From contig OX621258.1 in NCBI GenBank assembly GCA_951640165.1, forward strand, positions 5,913,501 to 5,977,500: a stretch of DNA of 64,000 bases, written 5' to 3'. Numbering within the stretch: the stretch's first letter is position 1; each line of letters starts with the position of its first letter. This DNA is from Pseudoips prasinana (taxonomy: Eukaryota; Arthropoda; Insecta; Lepidoptera; Nolidae). The position numbers and the translations under genes were made by a program. Shown piece after piece: positions 1-10,159 of this stretch. The notes below the pieces were generated by a model that made no database searches, was not told the origin of the DNA, and worked only from the letters and a program-made list of their open reading frames with translations.

Positions 1-317
1 TATTCACTTCTCATTTTACTTTCAAAAATTGAGGTCAATTTCGAGACGAAAATAAAAAAAAATGTCATTGAGTAAAGAAATTGACGGTAATAGACTGCCG
101 TGCCATAGACATCAGGGCTACCCTGAACTACAAGTTTATATTGATATGTGCAATGTGTATATGATAATCTGCGTAGTGGGCTAGTAAAAATCGGAATCGG
201 CTTATGATATGCTTTTAGGCATGCGGAGGCGCACATTAATCGGCCCAATGAAGATTGACGGCGGCATTTCATCGGTACGAATACCAACGTGACAGGACGT
301 TATGCAGCATACGATAT

Positions 318-656
318 ATCGGATTGTGTCAAGAGAGTTTCAATAGCCTTAACTTGTTTATGATTGAAAAAGGAATGCTGAGATGGTTTGGCCATTTAGA
401 AAGGATGAATGAAAGAAGATTGACCAAAGAAGTATACCTGGCCTGTGTGAATGGAACAACCGGAAGGGGAAGACCTCGTCGAACATTCTCTGACCAAATC
501 GGAGACGTTCTCAAGAAAGGACAGGTCAGAAGTACCCTAAACCGGCGAGCATGTATGAAGAATATAATGACAGTAATCGAGGCAAAAGACGTGTGCAAAG
601 GTCGTGACAAATGGAAATCCGTTGTCTCTGCCTACCCCTCTGGGAAACAGGCGTGA
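318..656 (+). pseudogene. C-terminal remnant of an RTE-like non-LTR retrotransposon ORF
   Basis: An open frame encodes the tail that follows the reverse transcriptase in RTE-like LINEs: [11 protein letters not shown], then [21 protein letters not shown] and RRACMK, ending [11 protein letters not shown] before a TGA. Similarity is clear from about 360 onward; upstream residues are less certain. It is 5'-truncated, with no endonuclease or polymerase domain. The stop is followed by GAGTC and a short TATG repeat (about 657-677), the usual simple tail of this family. Three shorter copies of the same 3' end lie at 16909, 50745 and 61868. The family identification rests on motif recall; the exact clade is uncertain. 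Confidence 0.8.
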
Positions 657-1241
657 GTCTATGTATGTATGTATGTAACTTGTTTATGATACCTACTTTG
701 GTTTTACATGTAGGGTTACTAGAGCTAAAGTCTTTGGATGCGGTAGTTTAGGGCTTTGATTTTCACAAACCTATATTCACCCTTTGGGTACACTACTAAA
801 CCCAAAATTCTATTAAAAACATTTCCTCAAAATGTTCTTCTTCGACATTTTAATATGTTAATCAAAATCTGACAGGTGAAGCGTAGGTATGCGTATGCGC
901 ATTCATCAATCACGGCTATCTGCGCGCCACCTACATGCATAAAGATTAATTATGATGTACAGTTAGTACAAGGTATTCGGTATAATTATTTTTGTGCATC
1001 TTGCGTGGCTAAAGGTTTTGTATATTAATACTTATACATTTAATACAGAGTTTAAAAATCTTATGAATGATAATGAAGTTTTTTGTATGCTACCAGATTT
1101 CTCTATTGTCTGTGAAACCCGGGACCTAGTAAACTGAGGTCTACAAGCTGCCATGTGTCCAATGAGGGCGCTTATAATATCAATTAGCCAAACTGTTTTA
1201 TTTTTTCCATCCAGCCTGTAATACTAATTAATATATTATGT
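657..1241. other. Unannotated AT-rich DNA
   Basis: The first 20 bases are the TATG tail of the upstream LINE fragment. The rest shows no coding frame, tRNA-like box or inverted repeat that I can support. Confidence 0.5.
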
Positions 1242-1812
1242 ACTAGCTGTGCCCCGCAGTTTTACCCGCGTTAAATTTTATAATTTATCACAGCTCCTCC
1301 CCCGTAGGTGATAGCGTGATAATATGTAGCCTATATGTTCACCCGACCTCTTAGTAATATTCATGCAAAATTTGAAGTAAATCCATGCAGTACTTTTTGA
1401 GATTGGCCCGGACATACAAACAGACAAAAATACTAAAAACTATATTTTTGGCTTTGATATCGATTGTAGATCACGCCCCAAGTATCCTTTTAAAAAAAAA
1501 ACTTGTGTGTACTTATGTACACGCGTTAGAAGTTATACTTCTTAATATACAACTTGAACATAGTTATCAATTTTCATACCACCTAGAACTAACGTCATGC
1601 TGTTATTTTTACGATGCGCGCGCATCGTAAAAATTCACACTCATACCACCTAGAACTAACTTCATGCTGTTAAATTTTTTGGTGTCGGTGTGCGCGCGCA
1701 TCGTAAAAATTCACTCTCATCATTTTTCTCCATCGCGCCAAAAGAAGTATAACTTCAAAAATATTCATTGTACAGTTTTGACTTGCCTACGATTTTATTA
1801 TATGTAATAGAT
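1242..1812 (-). mobile_element. Helitron-like nonautonomous repeat (CTAGT end) with an internal insertion
   Basis: Starts ACTAGCTGTGCCCCGC, the reverse complement of the CTAGT 3' end of a very common lepidopteran repeat (Lep1-like, helitron-type ends). The same longer subfamily recurs uninterrupted at 11330-11652 (shared CTCCCCC, GTGATAGCGTGAT and CCGGACATAC stretches). Here the two halves, 1242-1489 and about 1757-1812, are separated by a fold-back insert. The Lep1 name is from memory; the family membership is seen directly. Confidence 0.75.
1490..1757. repeat. Fold-back insert within the helitron-like repeat
   Basis: Absent from the otherwise collinear copy at 11330. Near its ends are AGAAGTTATACTTCT (1528) and AGAAGTATAACTTC (1743) in inverted orientation. 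Inside, a unit with ACCACCTAGAACTAAC and GCGCGCATCGTAAAAATTC occurs twice in tandem (about 1577-1640 and 1644-1718). It looks like a palindromic MITE with an internal duplication. Confidence 0.65.
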
Positions 1813-1834
1813 TTGTAAAAAAAAACAACAATCT

Positions 1835-1870
1835 GGTATTAACATACACTTGTACTTGTCAAGCTCACAA
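1835..1870 (+). repeat. Left copy of a 36-bp direct repeat flanking a retroposon
   Basis: Matches 2325-2360 at 35 of 36 positions. The intervening DNA ends in a 20+ base A run, so the pair is best read as a target-site duplication, longer than usual for LINEs. Confidence 0.75.
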
Positions 1871-2324
1871 CCCGTGGGTGTCGTAAATGGCAACTAAGGG
1901 ATACACCAGGTAGTCGGGCAACAGCGCCATCTGTGTTCTATAGCTACTACCAAACTGCGGTCGCCAACTCGCATGCCAAGCGCGGGGACTACAGCAAACC
2001 TCTCCAAATGGAAACGTAATAGAAACCTTTGGAGGAGGCCTAAGTCCAGCAGTAGACTATAATGAAATAATGAAATTTATTCAGCACTTCATTAACGTAG
2101 AGCGAAAGTTGCACAAAACTCCCTAAAATGATGATCCCTGCCCTCTCCCCGCCAGTAATCGCCCAGAGTCGAGGTTCGAACCCCACAGGGGGTGCCCTCC
2201 GGCGCGGGTTACTTAATTTCTAGACGGCTCGAGCCCTCTGCTCGCCTCTATAGTCCGGTGAAGCAGTGAAAGCCTCCTAGGCTAACTGTAGCGTCATACA
2301 AAAAAAAAAAAAAAAAAAAACTTG
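1871..2324 (+). mobile_element. Truncated retroposon with poly(A) tail
   Basis: Begins CCCGTGGGTGTCGTAAA (family R6, other copies 47515, 52665, 53175) and ends with a 3' UTR containing TAGTCCGGTGAAGCAGTG followed by more than 20 A residues (about 2299-2320). The same 3' UTR recurs at 5537 and 50821. Flanked by 36-bp direct repeats. It probably represents the 3' end of a LINE of about 450 bp; no coding frame survives. Confidence 0.7.
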
Positions 2325-2360
2325 GGTATTTACATACACTTGTACTTGTCAAGCTCACAA
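2325..2360 (+). repeat. Right copy of the 36-bp direct repeat
   Basis: Follows the poly(A) run immediately; one mismatch to 1835-1870. Confidence 0.75.
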
Positions 2361-4031
2361 TGTATTACATAAACACAGTTTAGAAACAGTAATTACAGTA
2401 ACAAAATATTCTAAATTAGTCCGTCCGCGGTCTGTTTCGTCACATGTATTTTTAATATTCTTAAATAAATAATAAATAGCAAGTTACTAATCTATTATTG
2501 TTACATTTACCAATAGTACATATATCAAATTAAAGAATTGAAAACAACGAGCAGTTGGCTAGCGCAAAAGGCTCTCAACCAGTAGCTTAATTTAAACGAC
2601 TAATACCTGAGGGCACCCTTATGGGCCACATCTCAGGCATCATATTAGACTAATTATGACTGTACCTCTCCGAAGTAGGACACCATGATACACCATTAGC
2701 ACATACTCATTGAGTAACAGCACCCACGCATGCAGATTAGACGCCGAAAACGAGTTGTTCTTATGAAAGTGTTTGTCTAACGAAAGGGAAAATTGGAAAA
2801 TTCTTCGCTGTTTTACTGTTGAATCTTACGTTAGTGGTTTTAAAGTAAGTAGCAGTTCTGCTGTATTTGAATAAGGTAATAAAATGTATTACGTGGAAGT
2901 CAAAACATGTCACGTTGGTAGTGAATTACATAAAAAGAAAGTACACGTGAATATGACTGGTCTATCACTCACTGTTTCTGTTTGTTTTAAACGAGTGACT
3001 GTAAATTAAAGCTTTAAGTGACAAAAATAATGAACTTACGTTATAGTATTACTCAGTGAGCGACTGAATGCGAGTGACGAGAAATCAACAGACCAGCAAC
3101 TAACATATATTAACTAATCTGAGTTACTTAAAATACAAAATGAGAAGCTTCATTATATTTGAGCAATCTAATATTTCTTCGCTATGACCAATCAGAGAGA
3201 CCAGAGGCTCGTGCGGTGGACTTCAAGCGCTATTGTTTTTGTTTAGATTGCATTGTATGTCTCCTGAAGAATTCACAAAGCTCCAAAAAATGGGATTTTT
3301 AAAACTTTCCACCAATCTTCACCAACAATAGTGTATCTAGATGGTCCCAGTTCTAACCTAACCTAACCCAAATAATTTCCGGAAAAATCGTCTCTATCTT
3401 AATATGGAAGTTGCCCTCTCTGTATTTCTAGTCGCACGGCTAGAATTTTGATATCCGAAATGGATTAATTATAACCCACTTTTTGTAAGTTCGTTACGGG
3501 ATTTTATTATTAATCAATATTAGTCGTTAGTTAAGTAAATCTTTCGCTTACTCAAATTCATGCCGCTCAAGTTATTAAAACAGTATCTCATCATCAGTCG
3601 CTAAGTATTTTTGTATTTGATCGTTTTATAATTTCCCAATTTAAACTCGATTATTTTGTAAAAACATACACTTTGGGGACTGCCGATAGAATATAGATAT
3701 TTTCCTCAGCAAATCCATTATTGATTTCCTTTGCCTTGGTTAGAACAACAAGCTCTATCGGTCTGTAACCATTCTAAATCACAATTAGAAGAGCAACGGT
3801 AACTCCATTGGAACTTCTAACTGCCTGTCTGCTGCTGTAGTAAGGGAATCAATTTGTTACTCCTGAACCTCTGGATGTGGCCGTGTGCCTTTAGACTCCA
3901 CTCAAGACATCCATAGCTGAAGCATACGGATGTCCTGAGTGGTACATTATCATCACCGATAGTTTCCTTCCAATACCCTTTTATTCTTCTTCTGACGACA
4001 GGAAGTTTACATCAATTCCTACTTCCTACAG
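2361..4031. other. AT-rich DNA without recognised features
   Basis: No long ORF or repeat boundary seen. A short run of about three CCTAA-like units at 3354-3369 is too short to call telomeric. Confidence 0.5.
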
Positions 4032-4287
4032 GCGATTGGCAAACTGCCTCGCATGATGCAGCGTAGTGCGTGAGTGCGTGTTATAACGTTGCTTGTAAGT
4101 ATCTCCGTTTGTATAGAAAACACGCACAGTCCAACACACTGGAACTGCATCCACGCGCGTTCACGCAGATGCGTGTTCTGTGAGTTGGACTGTGCGTGTT
4201 TTCTATAGTAACGGAGATAGTTATAAGCAACGTCAGAACACGCAATCACGCACTACGCTGCATCATGCGGGGCAGTGTGCTAATCGC
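4032..4287. mobile_element. Palindromic MITE with arms of about 105 bp
   Basis: The left arm (GCGATTGGCAAACTGCCTC onward) pairs with the reverse complement of the right arm ending GCTAATCGC. Shared blocks include GCATGATGCAGCGTAGTGCG and GAAAACACGCACAGTCCAAC. Only about 40 bp separates the arms. No coding capacity and no clear target duplication. Confidence 0.75.
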
Positions 4288-4381
4288 GTTAGAAAAGGCA
4301 AGGAGACCCTGACTTTACTAACAGAAGAAACTTAAGAAGTACAACAGTTTCAGCTGATTTTAATTCATTAATTGTTAATTG

Positions 4382-4610
4382 ATGCTGCGTGGCTCTGCTG
4401 AGTGGTGACGGCATAGAATATCATCACCCCATCTCGTCCCGAGGGGGCCCTAGAAATCGTTCGAGGGAATACCTACCAGAGAACGGGCAGCAGCGTTTTG
4501 CTCTGAACTATGACCATCAAACTGCGATCGCCAACCCGTCTGCCAAGCGTGGCGATCATGGCATATCCCCCTATTCTTTGGGCAGGCTTTTGTCCAACTC
4601 TACTAGATGA
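4382..4610 (+). repeat. RTE-like LINE 3' region, family R7
   Basis: Shares GAGTGGTGACGGCATAGAAT, ACCAGAGAACGGGCAGCAGC and CTGCGATCGCCAACCCG with copies at 10945 (minus), 13880, 15050 and 31580 (minus). The 3' end reads as the common LINE C-terminal coding tail in which a Gly-Glu-Ala stretch precedes QQW. No intact frame. Confidence 0.65.
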
Positions 4611-4795
4611 CTCTACTAGATTTTACATATGTTGTTTAATAATAGGTTACTTGTTGTATTCATGTATTCTCTTGTCTATTATTGTGTGTAAGATCATTGC
4701 CCTTTGATAAAACGTCTACAACGGTTTGATTCTCTGAGCCAATCAGCTGATACAACCATTAATAATGTTTGGTTGAAAGGGAGTGCGAACAAATT

Positions 4796-4990
4796 GTTAC
4801 TTACTTATCGTATGGGCAGTGGTTACCCTAGTGTCAGAGGCTTGGACAAATCTCTCACTCACATCGCTTAAACATTGTAGGACCAGTACTAACTTATCCG
4901 AAGTACGACGATGCTTAAAAATCTAACTACTTTGGTGGTCACCCATCAATGGACTATGCGTCTAACATCGCTGATCCCTTTACGACCGGT
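4796..4990 (-). mobile_element. 5S-derived SINE, degraded copy
   Basis: On the plus strand it begins TTACTTACTTATCGTATGGG, the reverse of the GTAA-type tail seen in all copies. Sequence decays towards the 5S-like head. See the copy at 41258 for the full structure. Confidence 0.6.
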
Positions 4991-5040
4991 ATGATCAACT
5001 AGATTTTTGCGCCTCTAAACATTCATAATATTGGTGATCT

Positions 5041-5289
5041 ATAATATAATAATATAATATCTGGGGACAATGTCACACAGATCATCCTAGCCCCAAACTA
5101 AGCAAAGCTTGTACTATGGGTTCCAGTCGACGATATACATACTTATATAGATAGATAAATACATAGAAAACATCCATGACTCAGAAACAAATATTCGTGC
5201 TCATCACACAAATATTTGCACTTACCGGGATTCGAACCCAGGACCACCAGCTTCGTAGGAGCACTACCAACTAGGCTATGGTGACCGTC
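5041..5289 (-). mobile_element. SINE-A, tRNA-headed, full length
   Basis: Read on the minus strand: head GACGGTCACCATAGCCTAG, B-box-like GGTTCGAATCCC, a body with ATGAGCACGAATATTTG, then a 3' ATAAT-type tail at the left edge. Other copies: 12342 (minus), 39362 (plus), 46203 (plus). Confidence 0.8.
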
Positions 5290-5296
5290 AAATCTT

Positions 5297-5527
5297 ACTT
5301 ACTTATGCTATGGGCAGTAGTTACCCTCTGGCCTCTGACATGTCCTAACGACTATTCCCTAACGGCGACAGCCAGGACCGACAGCTTAACGTGCCCTCCG
5401 AAGCACGGGGACGCTCAGAAATTTAACTACTCCGGTGGTCCCTCATATGTGGATTGACCGCGAGCTTAGTTACTTAACCTCACCAATCACTTATGGACTG
5501 GTGAGAGAATCTGGCTATGAGCGCCTA
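5297..5527 (-). mobile_element. 5S-derived SINE
   Basis: Nearly complete copy directly next to SINE-A. Contains the antisense of the 5S-like C box region in weakened form (GGTGGTCCCTCATATGTGG) and the conserved GTGCCCTCCGAAGCACGG block. Confidence 0.7.
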
Positions 5528-5536
5528 TATACATAA

Positions 5537-5600
5537 ATAGTCCAGTGAAGCAGTGAAAGCATGCTAGGCTATTTGTAATCGTATACTTAAAAAATCGCTA
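5537..5600 (+). repeat. LINE 3' UTR fragment
   Basis: TAGTCCAGTGAAGCAGTGAAAGC followed by a short A run; the same 3' UTR as in 1871-2324. Confidence 0.6.
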
Positions 5601-5883
5601 TCCCTACGCCCACGGAGCACTAGATAGGAATTCTTGTAAGTAAGATAACATACTTTCTGTTCTAAGAAAGTGATAATTACTATGAAATGCACTTACGCAG
5701 TAAATAAAAGTCACGTCGGACTCCAAAGTACATTTACCTGCAAAAATAAGAAGAAGTACATTAAATAACGAACATTATATTATTTAAAAATATATTTAAT
5801 CTATGATAGATTTAATTCTTGGTGCAATTCTACTTCAAAAGAAAACAATTAACAAATAAAAATAGCGTTTAAGTCACAATCTG
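5601..5883. other. AT-rich spacer
   Basis: No feature recognised. Confidence 0.4.
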
Positions 5884-6228
5884 CGGGTAGTGTGCCCAAA
5901 AAGCTGGCAACGTTGCCTCGTTGTATCCAAGCTGATACGCTGGCCGAGGTACTCTCCGCGTGTGGGCAATCTCTTTATAAATTTCGCGTGTCTGATCCCC
6001 ATGGGCCCATGGTTTCAAACCCAAACGGAAGAAAAATATACCCGGCACCGATGGAAGCGTACTTTCTCCGCTTGAGGCCCTCTGCTAGATCGGTGGCAGC
6101 ACCCGCTATCCTGCGAACGTGCGAAGGGGCTAGTGTATCTACGCATGTAGCATTCCAAACCAACGGCCGTCCACGACTCCAAGGCCCCCAATGTCAAGCC
6201 GTCGGGTTTCTTACCATCGCTACGTGAA
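5884..6228 (-). pseudogene. Frameshifted remnant of a conserved retroelement C-terminal domain
   Basis: Minus-strand translation in three successive frames recovers a domain that I recall from many invertebrate retroelement polyproteins: KKPDGLTL near 6200, then WNATCVDTLAPSH and PFGFETMGPWG (about 5985-6160), then QRGNVASFLGTLP at the end. Frame changes occur near 6160 and 5980, with stops between blocks, so it is dead. The domain's biochemical role is not something I can state. No matching polymerase domain is adjacent, so this is an isolated 3' fragment. Confidence 0.75.
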
Positions 6229-6389
6229 ATATCGTTCGTTAATCTGATAGCATTAAGCTTTTTTATTTCAATTATCACCTTTTCTTCTTCTTTCTTGCAC
6301 ACAGAAACTTATATTTACGTTAAATGTTTCGAAGGCAAAACAGCATTTACGCCATCAACATCATGTATGCAGATAAACCTATACTGAAA

Positions 6390-6535
6390 CTGCCAGCGAC
6401 CGTCCAATCCGATGATCTTGCGGGGGCTTGCCCACGCTGCATCTTCCGGTTCGTGTCACCACTCTAAAACCTTTCTGCCCTGCCTATTGCCACTTCTGCT
6501 TGGCAATTCTTCGGCTATGTCGGTTACTTTAGTTT
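6390..6535 (-). pseudogene. RTE-like LINE C-terminal remnant
   Basis: On the minus strand the text resembles the copy at 25037-25245: a RKVLEW-like stretch, then the coding equivalent of GRRSVG(K/R)PP with DD following. Heavily mutated, no usable frame. Confidence 0.55.
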
Positions 6536-6854
6536 GACTGTGGATTTGAACATTTCTGATAACAATCTTTGATTTGGTGGTTGCGTCGCGGGTTAAAAAC
6601 AGGTTTAAACATGAAATTTATAACACAACAGGTGCTAAGTGCGGGCTATTTATCCCAAAACTACATAATTAACTCCACTTCTAATAAATCTATAACCTAA
6701 TTAATAAAACAATTTGAAACAACACAAAAAATATACTCATAAATATAGTTTGTTTCATCGAAGAGGTCCTGCTTGCGCATTCAACATTTTTGGTAGTTGA
6801 GTGTTGTTATTGTTACTACCTTGGTGCATGCCGTCGTGTTTCAGCTTCGATCCT

Positions 6855-6950
6855 ACACCGGACAACTATGTGCTGCGCTGTGTCGAAGTGTGTTTTGTGT
6901 CCGGGAATTTCATATTTGTCAAATTCTCCGCAATACAAGGTATAATAGTT
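6855..6950 (+). mobile_element. SINE-F fragment
   Basis: Shares GTGTCCGGGAATTTCATATTTGT and CCGCAATACA with the tail halves of SINE-F at 41590 and 52336. The tRNA-like head is largely lost. Confidence 0.5.
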
Positions 6951-7065
6951 AAATAATTAATTAACTGTACACCGTCAGTATAAAATTTGTATCGTCATTA
7001 GCAGACAAATCTGATATTAACTTAACTTTACAAATTTATAGTTATTGTTTTTACATAATCATCAA

Positions 7066-7140
7066 ATCAGTGGAAAGACGTCCACAGCTGGACAAAGGCC
7101 TCCCCAAGAATCTCCACAATGGCCGGTCTTGTGCTTTGCC
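7066..7140 (-). repeat. RTE-like LINE 3' end
   Basis: GGAAAGACGTCCACAGCTGG followed by ACAAAGGCCTCCCCAAG is the antisense of the C-terminal coding end (GEAFVQxWTSF). It abuts the tandem array. Confidence 0.65.
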
Positions 7141-7475
7141 CACCTTTTTCGTTTTTTACAAAAGTTAAGTTAATCAAGTGTTTTGAATGAGAAATACTTA
7201 AAGATTGTTTAAACCGATATACATAGTTCCACACTATGTACATCGGTTTTAATAATCTTTGCAAGATCGTCGGTCCATCTTTTTCGTTTTTCACATAAGT
7301 TAAGTTAATCAAGTGTTTTGGATCTGAAATAAAGCTTATTTAAACTGATATACATAGTCTCACACTATTTATATTGGTTTTAATAATCTTTGCAAGATCG
7401 TCGGTCTACCTGTTCCGTATTTTTACATAAGTTAACCAAGTATTTTAAATGAAAAATACTTAAAGATTATTTAAC
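7141..7475. repeat. Tandem array, about 133-bp unit, each unit with an internal hairpin
   Basis: About 2.5 copies. The block CATAAGTTAAGTTAATCAAG recurs near 7156, 7290 and (shortened) 7420. Each full unit contains an imperfect inverted repeat around AAACCGATATACATAG and CTATGTACATCGGTTT (7201-7262; 7334-7396). Confidence 0.75.
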
Positions 7476-8015
7476 ACACACATCTTTTGGTATCAAAATT
7501 GTGTAAATATTTTTACAAACCAACCTGCTGGTATATCTTTAACTGACCAATACGAGAAAATGGTCCGCAATTGTAACTATATGACTTAAATTAACAGAAT
7601 CGGGCAAGACATCTTTCGTGAACCACACTGTAGAGAATAAACAAAAGTCCCTTATACATAATGGGGTCGCCACATCTAATTTATCGTACAATAATGGGTG
7701 TTTCACACTTAATAAAGAGCCCTTATCTGTTATAATAAATTCTTGGGACAACGCTCGCTTGTACTGAGACTGTGACTTTACTTGTGTTTCAAGTATAAAC
7801 TTAATGAAGTCCTGTTTATATCTGTCCAGTTGTTGTTTTTTATTGACTTTTCAATCGGAGTATATTTGAGTTAAGTAGTAAGCTTGGTAATAAATACGTC
7901 GATGGATACAGTTTATATACGAAAACCAACCTTAAAAACTACGTAATAAGACAGCTAATTTTTTTTCAAGCAACAACAATTTCAAGGTGTTGCCACTGAA
8001 TTGCCGTTGATTATA
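7476..8015. other. AT-rich DNA without recognised features
   Basis: Only short, unsupported ORFs. Confidence 0.4.
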
Positions 8016-8153
8016 CAGAGGCCAGCACATCCAGCTACCCCAATCTGTCAAATTTCTTTTATAGATTTTCAACTTTATCACATTAGCATAAATAATGTTC
8101 ACTTTCAGTTGGGGAAATTTGACAGATTGGGTAGCTTGATGTGCTGGCGTCAC
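8016..8153 (+). mobile_element. MITE-2 (CAGACGCCAGCAC termini)
   Basis: Terminal inverted repeats of about 35-40 bp: GGCCAGCACATCCAGCTACC at left and GGTAGCTTGATGTGCTGGC at right, with AATCTGTCAAATTTC subterminal on both sides. Other copies at 12146 (truncated) and 48284 (opposite orientation). Confidence 0.8.
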
Positions 8154-8223
8154 CTACCCAGTCTTGTATTATTTACTTTACCTTTAGCACCTTTAAAACA
8201 GAAAAGAATAAAAGTATTTTTTC

Positions 8224-8350
8224 CCTTTTCTCGCTATAAGTTTTTTTTTTTTTTTATTATTATTTATTTCCATAAAGTAAACATACATGTTATTATGATA
8301 GCAAACCCAAAAACCACGGAGGTTTGTCCGGGCTGCTATTATTCAGCAGT
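8224..8350 (-). repeat. Retroposon 3' end with poly(A) on the minus strand
   Basis: A T run at 8240-8255 preceded, on the minus strand, by GGAAATAAATAATAATAAAA, an AATAAA-type ending. The remaining body is short and unclassified. Confidence 0.5.
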
Positions 8351-10076
8351 ACATTAAATTCTTATAACTATTTATATGTAATTATTACCTACTATCAAAT
8401 TAGGTTCACAATATTAAATAATATGTACCTATCTATTCTAATAAATAAATGTCACATTGTTTACGTCGAGTGGCCGGGCGATGCGCCGACACTCGAGCGC
8501 AGGTGTAAAACTGTTAAGAAAAAAGTTAAGAGCTGTTATTGGCTAACTCAGTTTCTATAAGAGCTGTAATATTTTAGTGAAATAAATGATTCTGATTCGC
8601 AACTCAAGAATATTTTTGCCACAGCGACCGTGAATTCTACGAGCTATTTCCAAGTAGGTAACTAAATGTATTTACATAAGACATTGCAAAATGTGGTAGA
8701 TACGTCTTCTCAAGATTCCACCATAAACATAACTAATATCTCAAAACGTAATTCAATAAACACCCAAACAATGGGCACTTTAGCTTACAAATAGACAGAT
8801 TTACCATAGACAATGTGCCAAAGCCTTTAGAATAGTACCCAAACGTTGGTACGGTCAGCAAAAAAATATTTTTCCTTTTTGACAAAAAAAAGACTGTAGT
8901 CGCCGTTCTTTAAGGCAATGACAACAGCCAATATAGTATTTTTCAGTAGGTTCACATTGCTTATAAACATACTGTATTACTTTGTCAAATTTGATTATTT
9001 TCTCATTAAATCAAAATCGCCATTCTACTACTTTTTTTTTTAAAGGGAGTACTATCATAAGATTTATCTTTAAGTTTCTAATTTAAAACTAATTAAATTG
9101 TTTGTTTTAATTTGACGCCGTTTATTAACTGAGTTTGATAGGTTTCTGTTCCTTCTTTTTTTAACCCGTACTATTAATTTCTCAATTCTTTATTGCATTC
9201 CACAATGTATGTATAAAAGTTAGTACTTAGACAGAATAAGGTAGGTATCAATTGTGGAACCTGTGGCGTACAGCACAGATTTAGGAGAAAGGAGGAGTGC
9301 ATATATGATATGAATATATTCAATAATCTAGCTCATACGACTGGGATTGGCGCAAATCGATAATATTTGGTATTGTTACCTCTTAACTATTGTGTCTGGA
9401 ATGTGTGTCGCTTGTAAAACTTCTGTTGCAGACCGTACAGCCAAAAAAACAAATTTGCGCATAGAAGTTACAAGTTTGATAACAGGGAACGATTCTTAGA
9501 AAAATCCAGGTAAAGGCATAAAGAAACCATAGAGAATAAATGAAACAAAGATTAATAGCGAACAAGGAGTTCACAAATGACCGATGAAGAATGGAATTTC
9601 GAATTCGAAACAGCTCAGAATTGATTCTTATAATTTTTTAATGGTGTTCTATTTAAAATGAAACCTTGTTCTAACAATACATTATTATTATTTGATATTG
9701 AAGTAGATTATTATTATTAGTTTATACTTATTGAAATGAGTTCAAGCGCCAATAGTAAAACTAAGAGCAAACCGCACCTCATGGTTAATGAGTCTCGGTG
9801 GCAGTTATAATTTTATGTTTGTCAAATTGTGCATGTCATTCGTTCTTAAATCACTTTCACCAAGTTATCATGACCAGTCGTTTTTCTTCGGAATTATCTC
9901 CAAAGATCCCTAGAAAAAATGTGAACATTGATTTTTGCGATTTTATTGCTCAAAGAAATAGAAAGATAAAGATGTTTACGCCACCATGCTAATAGATTAG
10001 CAATTCATCGTGAAATTCTATTAGCTAATACTGTATTTGTTTGGTAGAACTGCCTATTTCATATACACATACGTGT
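8351..10076. other. AT-rich DNA upstream of the tRNA gene
   Basis: Nothing coding recognised. A stretch around 8520-8590 ends GAAATAAATGATTCTG and may be another LINE 3' end, but I cannot support it. Confidence 0.4.
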
Positions 10077-10148
10077 GCGTCGGTGGTGTAATGGTCAGCA
10101 TAGTTGCCTTCCAAGCAGTTGATCCGGGTTCGATTCCCGGCCGACGCA
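10077..10148 (+). tRNA. trnG-UCC: tRNA-Gly, anticodon TCC
   Basis: All four arms fold. The acceptor GCGTCGG (10077-10083) pairs perfectly with CCGACGC (10141-10147), followed by discriminator A at 10148. The anticodon stem GTTGC/GCAGT (10103-10107, 10115-10119) includes G-T wobbles, with loop CTTCCAA, which sets TCC at 10110-10112. The T stem CCGGG/CCCGG encloses TTCGATT. The A box TGGTGTAATGG (10084-10094) and B box GGTTCGATTCC match RNA polymerase III promoters. No intron and no 3' SINE body follow, so I read it as a functional gene decoding GGA, unlike the many tRNA-like SINE heads in the window. Confidence 0.95.
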
Positions 10149-10152
10149 TATA

Positions 10153-10158
10153 TTTTTT
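10153..10158 (+). terminator. RNA polymerase III terminator of tRNA-Gly
   Basis: T6 run four bases after the discriminator, as expected for a class III terminator. Confidence 0.85.
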
Positions 10159-10159
10159 G

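Noticed and set aside
3354..3369. CCTAA-type run resembling the insect telomere repeat
   Set aside because: Only about three units; such runs are common by chance and no array is present.
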